In this document: positions 46,111-54,847 of the stretch, in pieces
Numbering within the stretch: position 1 is the stretch's first letter
Layout: each line of letters opens with the position of its first letter
Assembly: GCF_019097855.1 (NCBI RefSeq)
Contig: NZ_JAHRGL010000002.1
Location: forward strand, 124,001 to 188,000
Direction: 5' to 3'
Length of the DNA stretch: 64,000 bases
DNA from: Geopseudomonas aromaticivorans
GTDB lineage: Bacteria > Pseudomonadota > Gammaproteobacteria > Pseudomonadales > Pseudomonadaceae
Notes under the pieces: model-generated
Seen by the model: only the letters and a program-made list of their open reading frames with translations
What the model was told of the DNA's origin: nothing
The model's database searches: none
Program-made: the position numbers and the translations under genes

Positions 46111-47520
46111 ATGACCCACGAACCCCGACACCCGGGCGAACTCCAGCGCAGCCTGAAGAACCGCCACATCCAGCTGATCGCCCTCGGTGGCGCCATCGGC
46201 ACCGGCCTGTTCCTCGGCTCGGCCGGGGTGCTGCAGAGCGCCGGGCCGTCGATGGTCCTCGGCTATGCCATTGCCGGCTGGATTGCCTTTCTGATCATGC
46301 GCCAGCTCGGCGAGATGATCGTCGAGGAACCGGTGGCCGGCTCGTTCAGCCACTTCGCGCACAAGTACTGGGGCGGCTTCGCCGGCTTTCTCTCCGGCTG
46401 GAATTACTGGGCGCTGTACATCCTGGTGGGTATGGCCGAGCTGACCGCGGTGGGCAAGTACATCCAGTTCTGGTGGCCGGACGTGCCGACCTGGGCCACG
46501 GCGGCGGCGTTCTTCGTGCTGATCAACGCGATCAACCTGACCAACGTGAAGTTCTTCGGCGAGGCCGAGTTCTGGTTCGCGATCATCAAGGTGGTGGCGG
46601 TGGTCGGCATGATCGTGCTCGGCCTGTGGCTGCTGCTGAGCGGCACCGGCGGCGAGCAGGCGCAGGTCAGCAACCTGTGGCGCCACGGTGGCTTCTTCCC
46701 CCACGGCGTCGGCGGGCTGGTGATGGCGCTGGCGTTCATCATGTTCTCGTTCGGCGGCCTGGAGCTGGTCGGCATCACCGCGGCCGAAGCGGCCGAGCCC
46801 AAGAAGGTGATCCCCAAGGCGATCAACCAGGTGGTCTACCGCATCCTGATCTTCTACGTCGGCGCCCTGGGCGTGCTGCTCTGCCTGTACCCCTGGGATG
46901 CGCTGCTGGCCGCCCTCAACGCCTCCGGCGACCCCTACAGCAGCAGCCCGTTCGTGCAGATCTTCTCGCTGCTCGGCAGTGAGGTGGCGGCCAACATCCT
47001 CAACTTCGTGGTGCTGACCGCGGCGCTGTCGGTGTACAACAGCGGCGTCTATTGCAACAGCCGCATGCTCTACGGCCTGGCCGAGCAGGGCAATGCGCCG
47101 CGCGCGTTCCTCAGGATCGACCAGCGCGGCGTGCCGGTGATCGCCATCGGCGCCTCGGCGCTGGTGACCCTGCTGTGCGTGCTGATCAACTACACCCTGC
47201 CCAAGGGCGCGCTGGAGCTGCTGATGTCGCTGGTGGTGGCGGCGCTGGTGATCAACTGGGCGATGATCAGCCTGATCCACCTGAAGTTTCGCGCCGCCAA
47301 GCAGAGCGAGGGCGTGCAGCCGGAGTTCAAGGCGCTGTGGCATCCGTTCGGCAACTACCTGTGCCTGGCCTTCCTGCTGCTGATCCTCGGCGTGATGTGG
47401 CAGCTCGAGGGCATTCGCCTGTCGGTGTACGCGATCCCGGTGTGGCTGCTGGTGATCGGCCTGTGCTACCGGCTCAAATGCGCGTTCGGCGCAGCCCCGA
47501 GCCCTCGCACAGCCCGCTGA
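46111..47520 (+). CDS. APC-family amino acid permease (AroP/ProY-like)
   Basis: The 469-residue transporter has the AAT-family start LKNRHIQLIALGGAIGTGLFLGSAGVL, twelve hydrophobic segments and the internal SGWNYWALYILVGMAELTA and FIMFSFGGLELVGITAAEA motifs. Members import aromatic or other neutral amino acids with protons. The convergent neighbour is phhB of the phenylalanine hydroxylase pathway, which makes an aromatic substrate (AroP2-like) plausible; ProY is the alternative. Confidence 0.9.
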   Translation: MTHEPRHPGELQRSLKNRHIQLIALGGAIGTGLFLGSAGVLQSAGPSMVLGYAIAGWIAFLIMRQLGEMIVEEPVAGSFSHFAHKYWGGFAGFLSGWNYWALYILVGMAELTAVGKYIQFWWPDVPTWATAAAFFVLINAINLTNVKFFGEAEFWFAIIKVVAVVGMIVLGLWLLLSGTGGEQAQVSNLWRHGGFFPHGVGGLVMALAFIMFSFGGLELVGITAAEAAEPKKVIPKAINQVVYRILIFYVGALGVLLCLYPWDALLAALNASGDPYSSSPFVQIFSLLGSEVAANILNFVVLTAALSVYNSGVYCNSRMLYGLAEQGNAPRAFLRIDQRGVPVIAIGASALVTLLCVLINYTLPKGALELLMSLVVAALVINWAMISLIHLKFRAAKQSEGVQPEFKALWHPFGNYLCLAFLLLILGVMWQLEGIRLSVYAIPVWLLVIGLCYRLKCAFGAAPSPRTAR

Positions 47521-47560
47521 GAGCGGCCGCGCGGCTCGCCAGGGCCAGCCCGGACGCTTG

Positions 47561-47905
47561 CTACGCCGTCTTCGCCAGCTGATCGGTGCGCGCCGCCATG
47601 ATGAAGTCGTTGCGGTGCAGCCCGCCGATCTTGTGCGTCCACCAGGTCACCGTGACCTTGCCCCACTCGGTGAGTAGCGCCGGGTGATGGCCCTGTGCTT
47701 CGGCGATGGCGCCGACGGCATTGGTGAAGGCCAGGGCGTGCTGGAAGTCGGGGAATCCGAACAGCTTTTCCAGCTGCATCACCCCATCGCGCACCTCGAT
47801 GTTCCAGTCCGGAATCTGTCGGATCAGCTCGGCCAGTTCGGCGTCGGAGACCTGCGGCGCGCCGGCGCGGCAGGCTTCGCAGTGGGCTTGCGAGAGGGGA
47901 TTCAT
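47561..47905 (-). CDS. phhB: Pterin-4a-carbinolamine dehydratase
   Basis: The 114-residue protein starts with the PhhB N-terminus [21 protein letters not shown] and has the active-site block [18 protein letters not shown] followed by [20 protein letters not shown]. It dehydrates the pterin carbinolamine formed by phenylalanine hydroxylase. phhA and the aminotransferase phhC are not adjacent, so the usual operon is split here. The ATG at 47905 has GAGGTG upstream. Confidence 0.94.
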   Translation of the reverse strand: MNPLSQAHCEACRAGAPQVSDAELAELIRQIPDWNIEVRDGVMQLEKLFGFPDFQHALAFTNAVGAIAEAQGHHPALLTEWGKVTVTWWTHKIGGLHRNDFIMAARTDQLAKTA

Positions 47906-47967
47906 GGCGGGCACCTCGACGTTTGCAGACTTCATCAGTGTAGGGGGCTCTCGCCAGGTTGCCGCCG

Positions 47968-49284
47968 TCAGATAGCCGCAAGGCAGGCGTCGAGGCTGGC
48001 GAAGTCCGGGCGCTGCTCGACAGATTCGGCCACGCACTGCTCCTGCAGCTGGCGCAGACGCTGCTGTCGCCCGACCTGTTCGTCCGCCGGGCAGCGTTGC
48101 AGCAGCTCCTCCAGCAGATAGCCGAAGGCGCGCGCCTCGATGCGCTGCAGGACTTGGCCGCGGGCACTGCCGGGGTCGAAGAACGAGGCGGCGCCGAAGT
48201 CGCCGAGCAGGCAGTCGCCCGCCGCATTGACCAGCAGGTTGTGGGCATACAGGTCGCCATGCAGGATGCCGCGCTGGTGCAGGTGCGCCACCGCCGACGC
48301 TACGCCGCGGGCGATGCGCTGTGCCTCGTCGACGCCGAAGCGTCGTTCGCTCGAATAGCAGTCGCGGGTGCAACTGGCCAGCGACGGCGGCCCGGCCAAG
48401 GGCTGGAAGGTCGGGTCGATCAGCTCCAGCAACAGCCCCGGCGGCGCATCTGCCTGCGCGGCGAGCGGCCCGGCCACGCGGATCAGGTTGACATGCTCGC
48501 CAGCAGCGATGCAGGCGGCCATTTCGCTGTGCGGCAGGCCGTCGCTGGTCACGCTGCCTTTGAACAGCTTGGCCGCCATGGCCTGGGCCGGCTGGCCGTC
48601 AAGATGCCACTCGGCGCGGTGGATGATCCCGGAGGCGCCCTGGCCCAGCACTTCCTGCAGGGCGATGCTTCTGCGCGCAATGGGCGGCAGCGGATGCTCG
48701 GCCAGCACCTGCGCCTCGCGGGTGTCGCTGAACGGGTTGCCGGCAAAGGCCAGCCAGGCCAGGCGCGGCAGTTCCGTCAGCCAGCCGGGTAGGGTGTCGA
48801 GGCGGTTGGCGGCGATGCGCAGCAGCTCCAGGTTCTGGCAGTCCGCCAGGCTGGCCGGCAGGGCGCGCAGGCGGTTGCCGGCCAGCGCCATCTTCTGCAG
48901 GCGGGTGCAGGCGCCCAGCTCGGCGGGCAGGCTCTCCAGCCGGTTGTCGGTCAGGATCAGCCAGCGCAGCCGCGAGGGCAGGGCCGCGGCTGGCACCTGC
49001 TGCAACTGGCAGGACTTGAAGCCGACCATCTCCAGCTTCGCGCAGTCGCCGAGCACTTCCGGCACCGTGGTGAACGGATTGTCCGAGCAGAACAGCACGC
49101 GCAGCTTGTGCAGGCGCGGCAGCTCGGCCGGCAGCTGGCTCAGCTGGTTGCCGGAGAGGTTGAGCACCTCCAGGCTGTCGGCGAGAGCGAAGATCTCGTC
49201 GGGGAATTCCGTCAGCCCGGCGGACAGATCCAGGCGTCGAATACCGGCCAGTTCGCCGCGGCGCAGTTGTTCGAGAGTATGCAT
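47968..49284 (-). CDS. Leucine-rich-repeat protein fused to a protein-kinase domain
   Basis: The 438-residue protein has about seven leucine-rich repeats (residues 15-190; units such as [18 protein letters not shown]) followed by a eukaryotic-like kinase domain (about 205-435). Kinase elements are the glycine loop [14 protein letters not shown], the lysine in MAAKLFKG, the catalytic loop [11 protein letters not shown] (HGD in place of HRD) and GDFGAAS. All catalytic residues are present, so activity is likely. No signal peptide or membrane helix is found. It starts 8 bases after the grxB stop. The substrate is unknown; cytoplasmic signalling or an effector role are options. Confidence 0.88.
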   Translation of the reverse strand: MHTLEQLRRGELAGIRRLDLSAGLTEFPDEIFALADSLEVLNLSGNQLSQLPAELPRLHKLRVLFCSDNPFTTVPEVLGDCAKLEMVGFKSCQLQQVPAAALPSRLRWLILTDNRLESLPAELGACTRLQKMALAGNRLRALPASLADCQNLELLRIAANRLDTLPGWLTELPRLAWLAFAGNPFSDTREAQVLAEHPLPPIARRSIALQEVLGQGASGIIHRAEWHLDGQPAQAMAAKLFKGSVTSDGLPHSEMAACIAAGEHVNLIRVAGPLAAQADAPPGLLLELIDPTFQPLAGPPSLASCTRDCYSSERRFGVDEAQRIARGVASAVAHLHQRGILHGDLYAHNLLVNAAGDCLLGDFGAASFFDPGSARGQVLQRIEARAFGYLLEELLQRCPADEQVGRQQRLRQLQEQCVAESVEQRPDFASLDACLAAI

Positions 49285-49292
49285 GGCGATAT

Positions 49293-49946
49293 TCAGACTG
49301 CCCGCTCGAAGTAGGTTTGCGTGGCGGTGATGCGCGCCACTTCCTCGACATAGGCGCGCACCGCCGGCGGGAAGGCCAGGCCCTTGACCATGCTCAGGTT
49401 GCGCAGCCCCGGGTAGAGCAGCACGTCGTCCCAGCCCAGGGTGTCGCCGTGGGCGCTGGGCAGCGGGAGTGGCGGCAGGCTGGCCAGCATCTCTTCGACC
49501 ACGGCCCGGTGCTCGGCAGTTTCAGCCAGGGCCTGGGCGAAGGGGCGCTGGATGATCTGCTCCTTCTTGGCCTGGAAGTAATCGCGGGCGGACTGGGTGG
49601 CGAACTCCGGCAGGCCGAGGGCGATGTCGCGGGGGAACAGCAGGCACCAGTTCGCCAGGCGCACCTGGTTGATGTGCTCCTGGATCGGCAGGTAGTCGCC
49701 GTGCGGGCGGATCACCTGTGCCGGGTTGCCCAGTTCGTCCAGCTTGCGGGCGATGTCCAGGCTCTCGCCCATGGCGCGGCCATCGTCGAACTGCAGGATC
49801 GGCACCTGCTTGGCACCGATCAGCGCGAAGCAGCTCGCCTCGTCGTCGTTGAGCAGGTAGACCTGCTCCACCGGCACCTGCTTGTAGTGGGCGACCATCT
49901 CGGCGCGCACGCAGAACGGGCAGTGGTCGTACAGATAGAGCTTCAT
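49293..49946 (-). CDS. grxB: Glutaredoxin 2 (GrxB)
   Basis: The 217-residue protein has a thioredoxin-fold N-domain starting MKLYLYDHCPFCVRAEMV with the CPFC active site, VPILQFDDGRAMGESLDIA, and a helical GST-like C-domain. Grx2 reduces protein and glutathione mixed disulfides. The start is fixed by the known N-terminus, since the frame continues far upstream without a signal. It sits in a dense minus-strand run between the ion channel (32 bases) and LRR-kinase (8 bases) genes. Confidence 0.92.
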   Translation of the reverse strand: MKLYLYDHCPFCVRAEMVAHYKQVPVEQVYLLNDDEASCFALIGAKQVPILQFDDGRAMGESLDIARKLDELGNPAQVIRPHGDYLPIQEHINQVRLANWCLLFPRDIALGLPEFATQSARDYFQAKKEQIIQRPFAQALAETAEHRAVVEEMLASLPPLPLPSAHGDTLGWDDVLLYPGLRNLSMVKGLAFPPAVRAYVEEVARITATQTYFERAV

Positions 49947-49978
49947 GCCGCCTCCACGGTCAGGACAGGCTGCAGAGT

Positions 49979-50440
49979 TTAACCGTTCATTCCGCGTTGC
50001 GGCCTCGCCATGTTGTGCTTGATGACTTCCTTCACCGCAGCGGTCATCACCCCGGTGGAGATCCCCAGCATCAGCACGCCGTTGCCGGCCTCCAGTGCAC
50101 CGAGCAGGCGCCAGCGGGTGGACAGCACGATGTCGCCATAGCCCAGGGTGGCGAAGGTCACCCCCGAGTAGTACGCCGACGTGGCGAACTCCTCGAACTC
50201 GCCGAGCAGCATGAACAGGCCGGCCCACATGCCGATCTGCACGAAGTAGCCGAGCATCATCAGCAGCATCACCAGGCCCAGCACCAGGAAGTCCCAGAGG
50301 AATCCCTTGCGTGGCTCCACGGTCTCGCCGGCACGGGTGTCGTAGCGCACGTAGTAACGCAGGCACTGGGCCACGATGAACGCCTCCATGACCAGGCAGA
50401 GCAGCATCACCGGAAGGCCGACCAGCAGGTTGAGCAGCAT
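49979..50440 (-). CDS. Two-helix potassium-channel-family protein
   Basis: The 153-residue protein has a hydrophobic N-terminal helix, further helices at about 47-82, and the K+ selectivity filter TLGYGDIVLS in a pore loop, followed by a final helix. It resembles small bacterial 2TM Ion_trans_2 channels. No ligand-binding domain is attached. It follows the FUSC gene after 12 bases and precedes grxB. Confidence 0.88.
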   Translation of the reverse strand: MLLNLLVGLPVMLLCLVMEAFIVAQCLRYYVRYDTRAGETVEPRKGFLWDFLVLGLVMLLMMLGYFVQIGMWAGLFMLLGEFEEFATSAYYSGVTFATLGYGDIVLSTRWRLLGALEAGNGVLMLGISTGVMTAAVKEVIKHNMARPQRGMNG

Positions 50441-50452
50441 GGGGGAATCTCC

Positions 50453-51487
50453 TTAGCAGCCGGGTTGCCGCAGGTGGCGACGTTGGCGGTAGTGGTCGAG
50501 CAGGTAGACCATCAGCCAGGCATACAGGCTGATGGCGATGAACAGCCCCATGCGCAAGGCGAAGGCGCTGTAGACATCCTTGCCGTTGGCGCTGTCCTCC
50601 ACCGACAGGCCGAGCAGGATGATCATGGTCACCAGGCTGTTCAGCCAGAAGCCCGGGCTTTGCCGGCTCGGGCTGAAGCCGTAGAGCTTGCGCGCCACCA
50701 GCAGGCCGAACAGCAGCATCCACAGGAAGAACATCCACAGGTGCACGAACAGGCCGAGGGCCCACCAGAACAGCACGGCCAGCAGGCCACCGAGCAGGGT
50801 CGAGCCGATCAGCTCGCGCGCGGCAGTGCGCACCGTGGCGGTACAGCTCTGCTGGCCGAGGCCGACCGACTTGAGGATGATCGCCATGTAGGTGGCCGGA
50901 TCGATCAGCGCCAGCAGCCAGGCCGGCAGCACCACCAGAGCGGCGCGCAGTGCCACCCAGCTGGCTTCCGCCGCGGGCAGGGCCAGCTCGGCGGGCAACG
51001 CCTGCGCGCCAGCCGGTTCGGGAAACAGCCAGTGGCTGACGGGCAGCATCAGCACGGCGAGCAGCAGGTTCTGCACCAGGGCGTTGATGACCATCAGCGC
51101 CAGGGCGAAGTCGGCGGTGCCGGCGGCCGAAATCATGGTCAGGCCGATCACCAGGAAGGTGGTGACCAGGCCGTTGCCCCCCGTCAGGCCGTGGCGGAAG
51201 GCCAGGAACAGGCACAGGCCCACCAGCAATACGCCGCTCAATGCGGCGTAGCGCAGCAGCGGGATCAGCAGCAGGCCGCTGCCGGTGGTCAGCAGCACCA
51301 CCAGGGTCAGGCCCAGCCCCGCCTTGGGCGACAGCGGGCGGTCGAGCTTGGCGAGCAGGAACAGGGCGAACAGCGGGGCAATGAAGGGCAACGGCAGCCC
51401 CAGGCCGAAGCTGACCGCCAGGCCCAGCGCGGTGCCGCTGGCCAGGCGCAGCGCGCGCTGGGCGCGGGGTTCACGCCGGTTAGCCAT
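50453..51487 (-). CDS. FUSC/DUF2955-family inner-membrane efflux component
   Basis: The 344-residue protein has about ten hydrophobic helices in two blocks (LSPKAGLGLTLVVLLTTGSG; later LIGSTLLGGLLAVLFWWALG), typical of the AaeB/FUSC aromatic-acid exporter superfamily. It would pair with the HlyD protein encoded just upstream (8 bases) and the OMF to form a three-part exporter. The ATG at 51487 gives MANRREPRAQRALRLASG; no better start is visible. Substrate unknown, probably aromatic or phenolic acids by family analogy. Confidence 0.85.
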   Translation of the reverse strand: MANRREPRAQRALRLASGTALGLAVSFGLGLPLPFIAPLFALFLLAKLDRPLSPKAGLGLTLVVLLTTGSGLLLIPLLRYAALSGVLLVGLCLFLAFRHGLTGGNGLVTTFLVIGLTMISAAGTADFALALMVINALVQNLLLAVLMLPVSHWLFPEPAGAQALPAELALPAAEASWVALRAALVVLPAWLLALIDPATYMAIILKSVGLGQQSCTATVRTAARELIGSTLLGGLLAVLFWWALGLFVHLWMFFLWMLLFGLLVARKLYGFSPSRQSPGFWLNSLVTMIILLGLSVEDSANGKDVYSAFALRMGLFIAISLYAWLMVYLLDHYRQRRHLRQPGC

Positions 51488-51495
51488 GGACGTGC

Positions 51496-52635
51496 TCAGT
51501 AGGCATAGGACAGCCAGCTCATCAGGAACAGGAACAGGCGACCGAGTGGGTTGAGCGGATTGCCCTCGGTGGGGAACGCCATGACATCGGCCTGGCCACC
51601 CACGCGGATGCCGCGCAGCTTGGCCAACCTGGCCGCCTCGCCCGCGGCGAACTCGACGATCACCGGGAAGCGCTGCGCCGGGCGCAGCCAGTCGCGGCTG
51701 TTCTCCACGTTGGGCAGGGTGCCGGGAGCGGTGCTCTGGCCGACGCTGACGCCGTAGCCGACGCTGCGCACCCGTCCTGCGAACACCTCGCCGGGCAGGA
51801 CGTCCAGCACGATGGCCACCGGCGTGTCGGGCTCGATTCGGCCCAGGTTGTTCTCGGTCATTTCCGCATTGATCCACACGTCCTGGATGGTGATCAGGGT
51901 CATCACCGGATTGCCTGCCACGGCGAAATGGCCAACGTCGGTGCGCAGATCGGTGATCAGCCCGGCCGAGAGTGCGCGCACTTTGGTATTGGCCAGATCC
52001 AGTTCGGCTTTTGACAATGCGGTGGCGGCGCTGCGCAACAGGGCGTTCTGCTCGTCGCTGCCGCCTTGCTGTTCGCGTGCCCGCTGCACTTCGGCGCGGG
52101 CCGCGGCGACCTGACTGATGGACTGCACATGGGTCGCCCGCGACACCTCGAGGCGGCGCAGGGAAATGGTGCCCGGGTCCTCGCGGTACAGCCGCTCGAG
52201 ACGATCGCGGTCCTGCTGCGACTTGAGCTCGTTGGCTTCGGCGGCGCGCAGGGAGGCCTGCGCCGACTCGATGCCGGCGGTACTGGCGGCGATCTGCCGG
52301 CGGGTCGACTCGAGGTCGGCGCGGGCCCGCTCGACGGCGATCTGGTACTGCTCGGGGTCCACCTCGAACAGGACTGCGCCTGCCTCGACCATCTGGTTGT
52401 CGCGCACCAGCACCCGGGTCACCCGGCCGGCCACTTCGGCAGCCACCGGCACGACGAAGGCCTGCACCCGTGCCTGCTGGGTGTAGGGGGTGAAGCGGTC
52501 GGCCAGCAGGTACCACAGCAGGCTCAGGGCGATCAGCCCGACCACCCACTTCACCCCCGTGTTGACCGGGTCGGCCGGCGGCTTTTCCGCAGGGGGGGCA
52601 GGAACCGCGGGAGCGGGCTGGGCTGCGTCACTCAT
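51496..52635 (-). CDS. HlyD/EmrA-type membrane fusion protein
   Basis: The 379-residue protein has a proline-rich cytoplasmic N-terminus, one membrane helix (about 28-45), a split lipoyl domain (VAAEVAGRVTRVLVRDNQMVEAG and GLITDLRTDVGHFAVAGNP), a long coiled coil between them (about 100-205) and a beta-barrel part. It bridges the inner-membrane FUSC pump and the outer-membrane channel. Its start overlaps the OMF stop by 8 bases. Confidence 0.92.
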   Translation of the reverse strand: MSDAAQPAPAVPAPPAEKPPADPVNTGVKWVVGLIALSLLWYLLADRFTPYTQQARVQAFVVPVAAEVAGRVTRVLVRDNQMVEAGAVLFEVDPEQYQIAVERARADLESTRRQIAASTAGIESAQASLRAAEANELKSQQDRDRLERLYREDPGTISLRRLEVSRATHVQSISQVAAARAEVQRAREQQGGSDEQNALLRSAATALSKAELDLANTKVRALSAGLITDLRTDVGHFAVAGNPVMTLITIQDVWINAEMTENNLGRIEPDTPVAIVLDVLPGEVFAGRVRSVGYGVSVGQSTAPGTLPNVENSRDWLRPAQRFPVIVEFAAGEAARLAKLRGIRVGGQADVMAFPTEGNPLNPLGRLFLFLMSWLSYAY

Positions 52636-54166
52636 CTTGGCTTTCCTCGGTGGGCGCCGGCGCGGCGCCGGGCGTAGGGGCGTCGAGCAGCTCGCCCCAG
52701 TCGGTGCGTCGCTGCATCTGCGCGCGGCTGGCCGGATCGACCCGCGGCCGGGCGCTGTGCCAGCCGCCGCCGAGGGCCTTGTACAGGGCGATCAGGTTGC
52801 TCACCGCACTGTTGCGCGTCACCAGGTAGTTGTCCTGTTGCACCAGCAGCGCCCGCTGGGCATCCAGCACGCGCTGGAAGTCGGCGTAGCCTTCGCGGTA
52901 CTGGGCGCTGGCCAGGGTCAGCGAGCGCTCGGCGGAGATCGCCGCCTCGCCGAGGATGCGCTCGCGCTCCAGCGCCTTGCTCAGGCCGCGGGCGGCATCG
53001 TCGGCCTCGCGCGCCGCCTGGCGCACGCTGTCGCGGTAGACCTCGATCAGCTGCTGCAGGCGGGCGTCCTGTACGCGCACGTTGTTGCGGGTGCGACCGT
53101 AGTCGAACAGGTTCCAGCGCAGGCTGGGGCCGCCGACCAGATCGAGGGTATCGGGTGCGCCGTCCAGCGAACTGGTGGACCAGACGATGCTGCCGAGCAG
53201 GCTCAGCGAGGGGTAGAGATCGGCCTCGGCCACGCCGATCAGCGCCGACTGGGCGGCGACGTTGAGTTCGGCGGCGCGGATGTCCGGGCGGCGGCGCAGC
53301 AAGTCGGCCGGCACATCCTGCAGCACGGCGCGGTCGATCAGCGGGATCAGCCCTTCCCGCTCGGCCAGCTCCGTCAGCGGGCCGGGCGGCCGGCCGACCA
53401 GCACGGCCAGGGCGTTGCGGGTGCGCGCCACCTGGTCCTCGAATTCGGGGAGGCTGCTCAGGGTGCCCAGGTACTGGGTCTTGGCCTGTTGCAGGTCGAG
53501 CTCGTCGCTCTCGCCGCTGCTGAACAGCCGCTCGGTGATCTCGTAGCTGCGCTTCTGCTGCTCGGCGTTGCGGCGGGCGACGCGCAGCCGCGCCTCGGTG
53601 GTGCGCAGGGCGAAGTAGGTTTCCGCCACCTGGGCGCGCAGCAGCACCAGCACGTCCTCGTAGTTGGCCTCGGCGGCGAAGTAGGCGGCATCGGCCGACT
53701 CGATGGCGCGGCTGAAGCGGCCCCAGAAATCCAGCTCCCAGCCGACGTCGAAGCCCAGGCTGTGCTGCCAGAAGTGACTGTCCTGCGGGCTGCGCCCACC
53801 GGACTGGTTGCGGTCGAGGTAGACGCTGTCGGCCGTGGCCTGCTGCAGCTGCGGGTAGCGGCCGCTCTGGGCGATGCCCAGCTGGGCGCGCGCTTCCATC
53901 ACCCGCAGGCCGGCGATCTTCAGGCTGGCGTTGTGGGCATCGGCTTCGGCGATCAGCCGGTCCAGCAGCGGATCGTCGAACACCCGCCACCATTCGCGGA
54001 TATCGGGGCCGGCCCGCTGCTGGCTGGCCTGCTCGATGGCCGGGCTGTGCCACTGCTCGACCCAGGCCTCGCCGGGCGGCGAGAAGTCCGGCCCCAGGCG
54101 CACGCAACCGCTCAGGCCGAGTGCGCCGAGCAGGAGCAGGCGGCCTGGGCGAAGCGAGGGCGACAT
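52628..54166 (-). CDS. Outer-membrane efflux lipoprotein (NodT/OprM family)
   Basis: The 512-residue protein starts with a lipoprotein signal ending LGALGLSGC, then has the two TolC-like repeats with WELDFWGRFSRAIESA and LLRRRPDIRAAELNVAAQSA. It forms the trimeric outer-membrane duct. Its own ribosome-binding site is weak, while a 49-codon ORF with a strong one ends 18 bases upstream, so translational coupling is plausible. It heads the three-gene exporter operon. Confidence 0.93.
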   Translation of the reverse strand: MSPSLRPGRLLLLGALGLSGCVRLGPDFSPPGEAWVEQWHSPAIEQASQQRAGPDIREWWRVFDDPLLDRLIAEADAHNASLKIAGLRVMEARAQLGIAQSGRYPQLQQATADSVYLDRNQSGGRSPQDSHFWQHSLGFDVGWELDFWGRFSRAIESADAAYFAAEANYEDVLVLLRAQVAETYFALRTTEARLRVARRNAEQQKRSYEITERLFSSGESDELDLQQAKTQYLGTLSSLPEFEDQVARTRNALAVLVGRPPGPLTELAEREGLIPLIDRAVLQDVPADLLRRRPDIRAAELNVAAQSALIGVAEADLYPSLSLLGSIVWSTSSLDGAPDTLDLVGGPSLRWNLFDYGRTRNNVRVQDARLQQLIEVYRDSVRQAAREADDAARGLSKALERERILGEAAISAERSLTLASAQYREGYADFQRVLDAQRALLVQQDNYLVTRNSAVSNLIALYKALGGGWHSARPRVDPASRAQMQRRTDWGELLDAPTPGAAPAPTEESQDE

Positions 54167-54184
54167 GGGGCAGGCCTGGGAGCG

Positions 54185-54334
54185 TCAGGTCTGCTGCCGG
54201 CGGTCAGACCCGCCAACGGCTGGTCGATCCCTGACCCAGTGCCAGAACAGCCGGTGACCGATCGTAGGAGTCACCTGGCCTATGAGCGGTTGGCTGGCTA
54301 GCGGCGTCTTCTCGACAGGGGGCGTGTGCAGCAT
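54185..54334 (-). CDS. Possible 49-residue leader ORF of the efflux operon
   Basis: The frame starts with an ATG preceded by CAAGGAGATAAGCG, an excellent ribosome-binding site seven bases away, and encodes MLHTPPVEKTPLASQPLIG through to a basic, Arg/Gln-rich end. It ends 18 bases before the OMF start, whose own ribosome-binding site is poor. It has no hydrophobic segment and no family I know. It may be a small protein, or a leader whose translation controls the efflux genes. Confidence 0.45.
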   Translation of the reverse strand: MLHTPPVEKTPLASQPLIGQVTPTIGHRLFWHWVRDRPAVGGSDRRQQT

Positions 54335-54847
54335 CGCTTATCTCCTTGCAGGTCGCTGCAACGATGCGAAATCGGTAAGCCCAGCATAGTTACTCCTCGG
54401 GCGGAGGAGGGTGGCAACAGGGTCCGAAGTTGTTGTTCGCGATGACAGCGCGGATGTCCGGGTGATGCCTAAGCGGTTGCGTCTTGTGTGGTGGTTCTGT
54501 GGCGGAAATCTCCATGGCCTGATTTTGATCATGGCGGGTGGCGATTTATTGGCTGCGGTCCGGTTGTCGATTGGCCGTTCACAACTACCCTGCAATACAC
54601 GGGCGTAAAAACGGAGCATTGGGATGTCGCTTGCCATCTCTGCGGCAGTCGTTCGACTGCCGCCATCTCTGGGGGTGTGCTGCGTTTGTGCAAATGGACG
54701 GGCGCGAGGTTGCCTCGAATACCTGCTGCCACCGAGCACAAGAATGGCGACTGCCACTTCGGGTGCCTGAAGAAAAACACGTGCTGTCCCTGCCGCGCGT
54801 ATGTCCTTGGCGACAGCTGCGGTCAGTCTTCACAGAGGAGTTCCTCA
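54335..54847 (+). other. Intergenic region before the decarboxylase gene
   Basis: About 510 bases, lower in GC than its flanks, separate the divergent efflux and decarboxylase operons. The region should hold both promoters. A long frame in phase with the decarboxylase runs through part of it, but its sequence (many Cys and Trp) looks non-coding and no start signal is present. No clear operator was recognised. Confidence 0.4.

Noticed and set aside
50453-54166. EmrAB-TolC multidrug system
   Set aside because: The inner-membrane partner is a FUSC/DUF2955 protein and not a 14-helix MFS EmrB, so the set is called a FUSC-type exporter.
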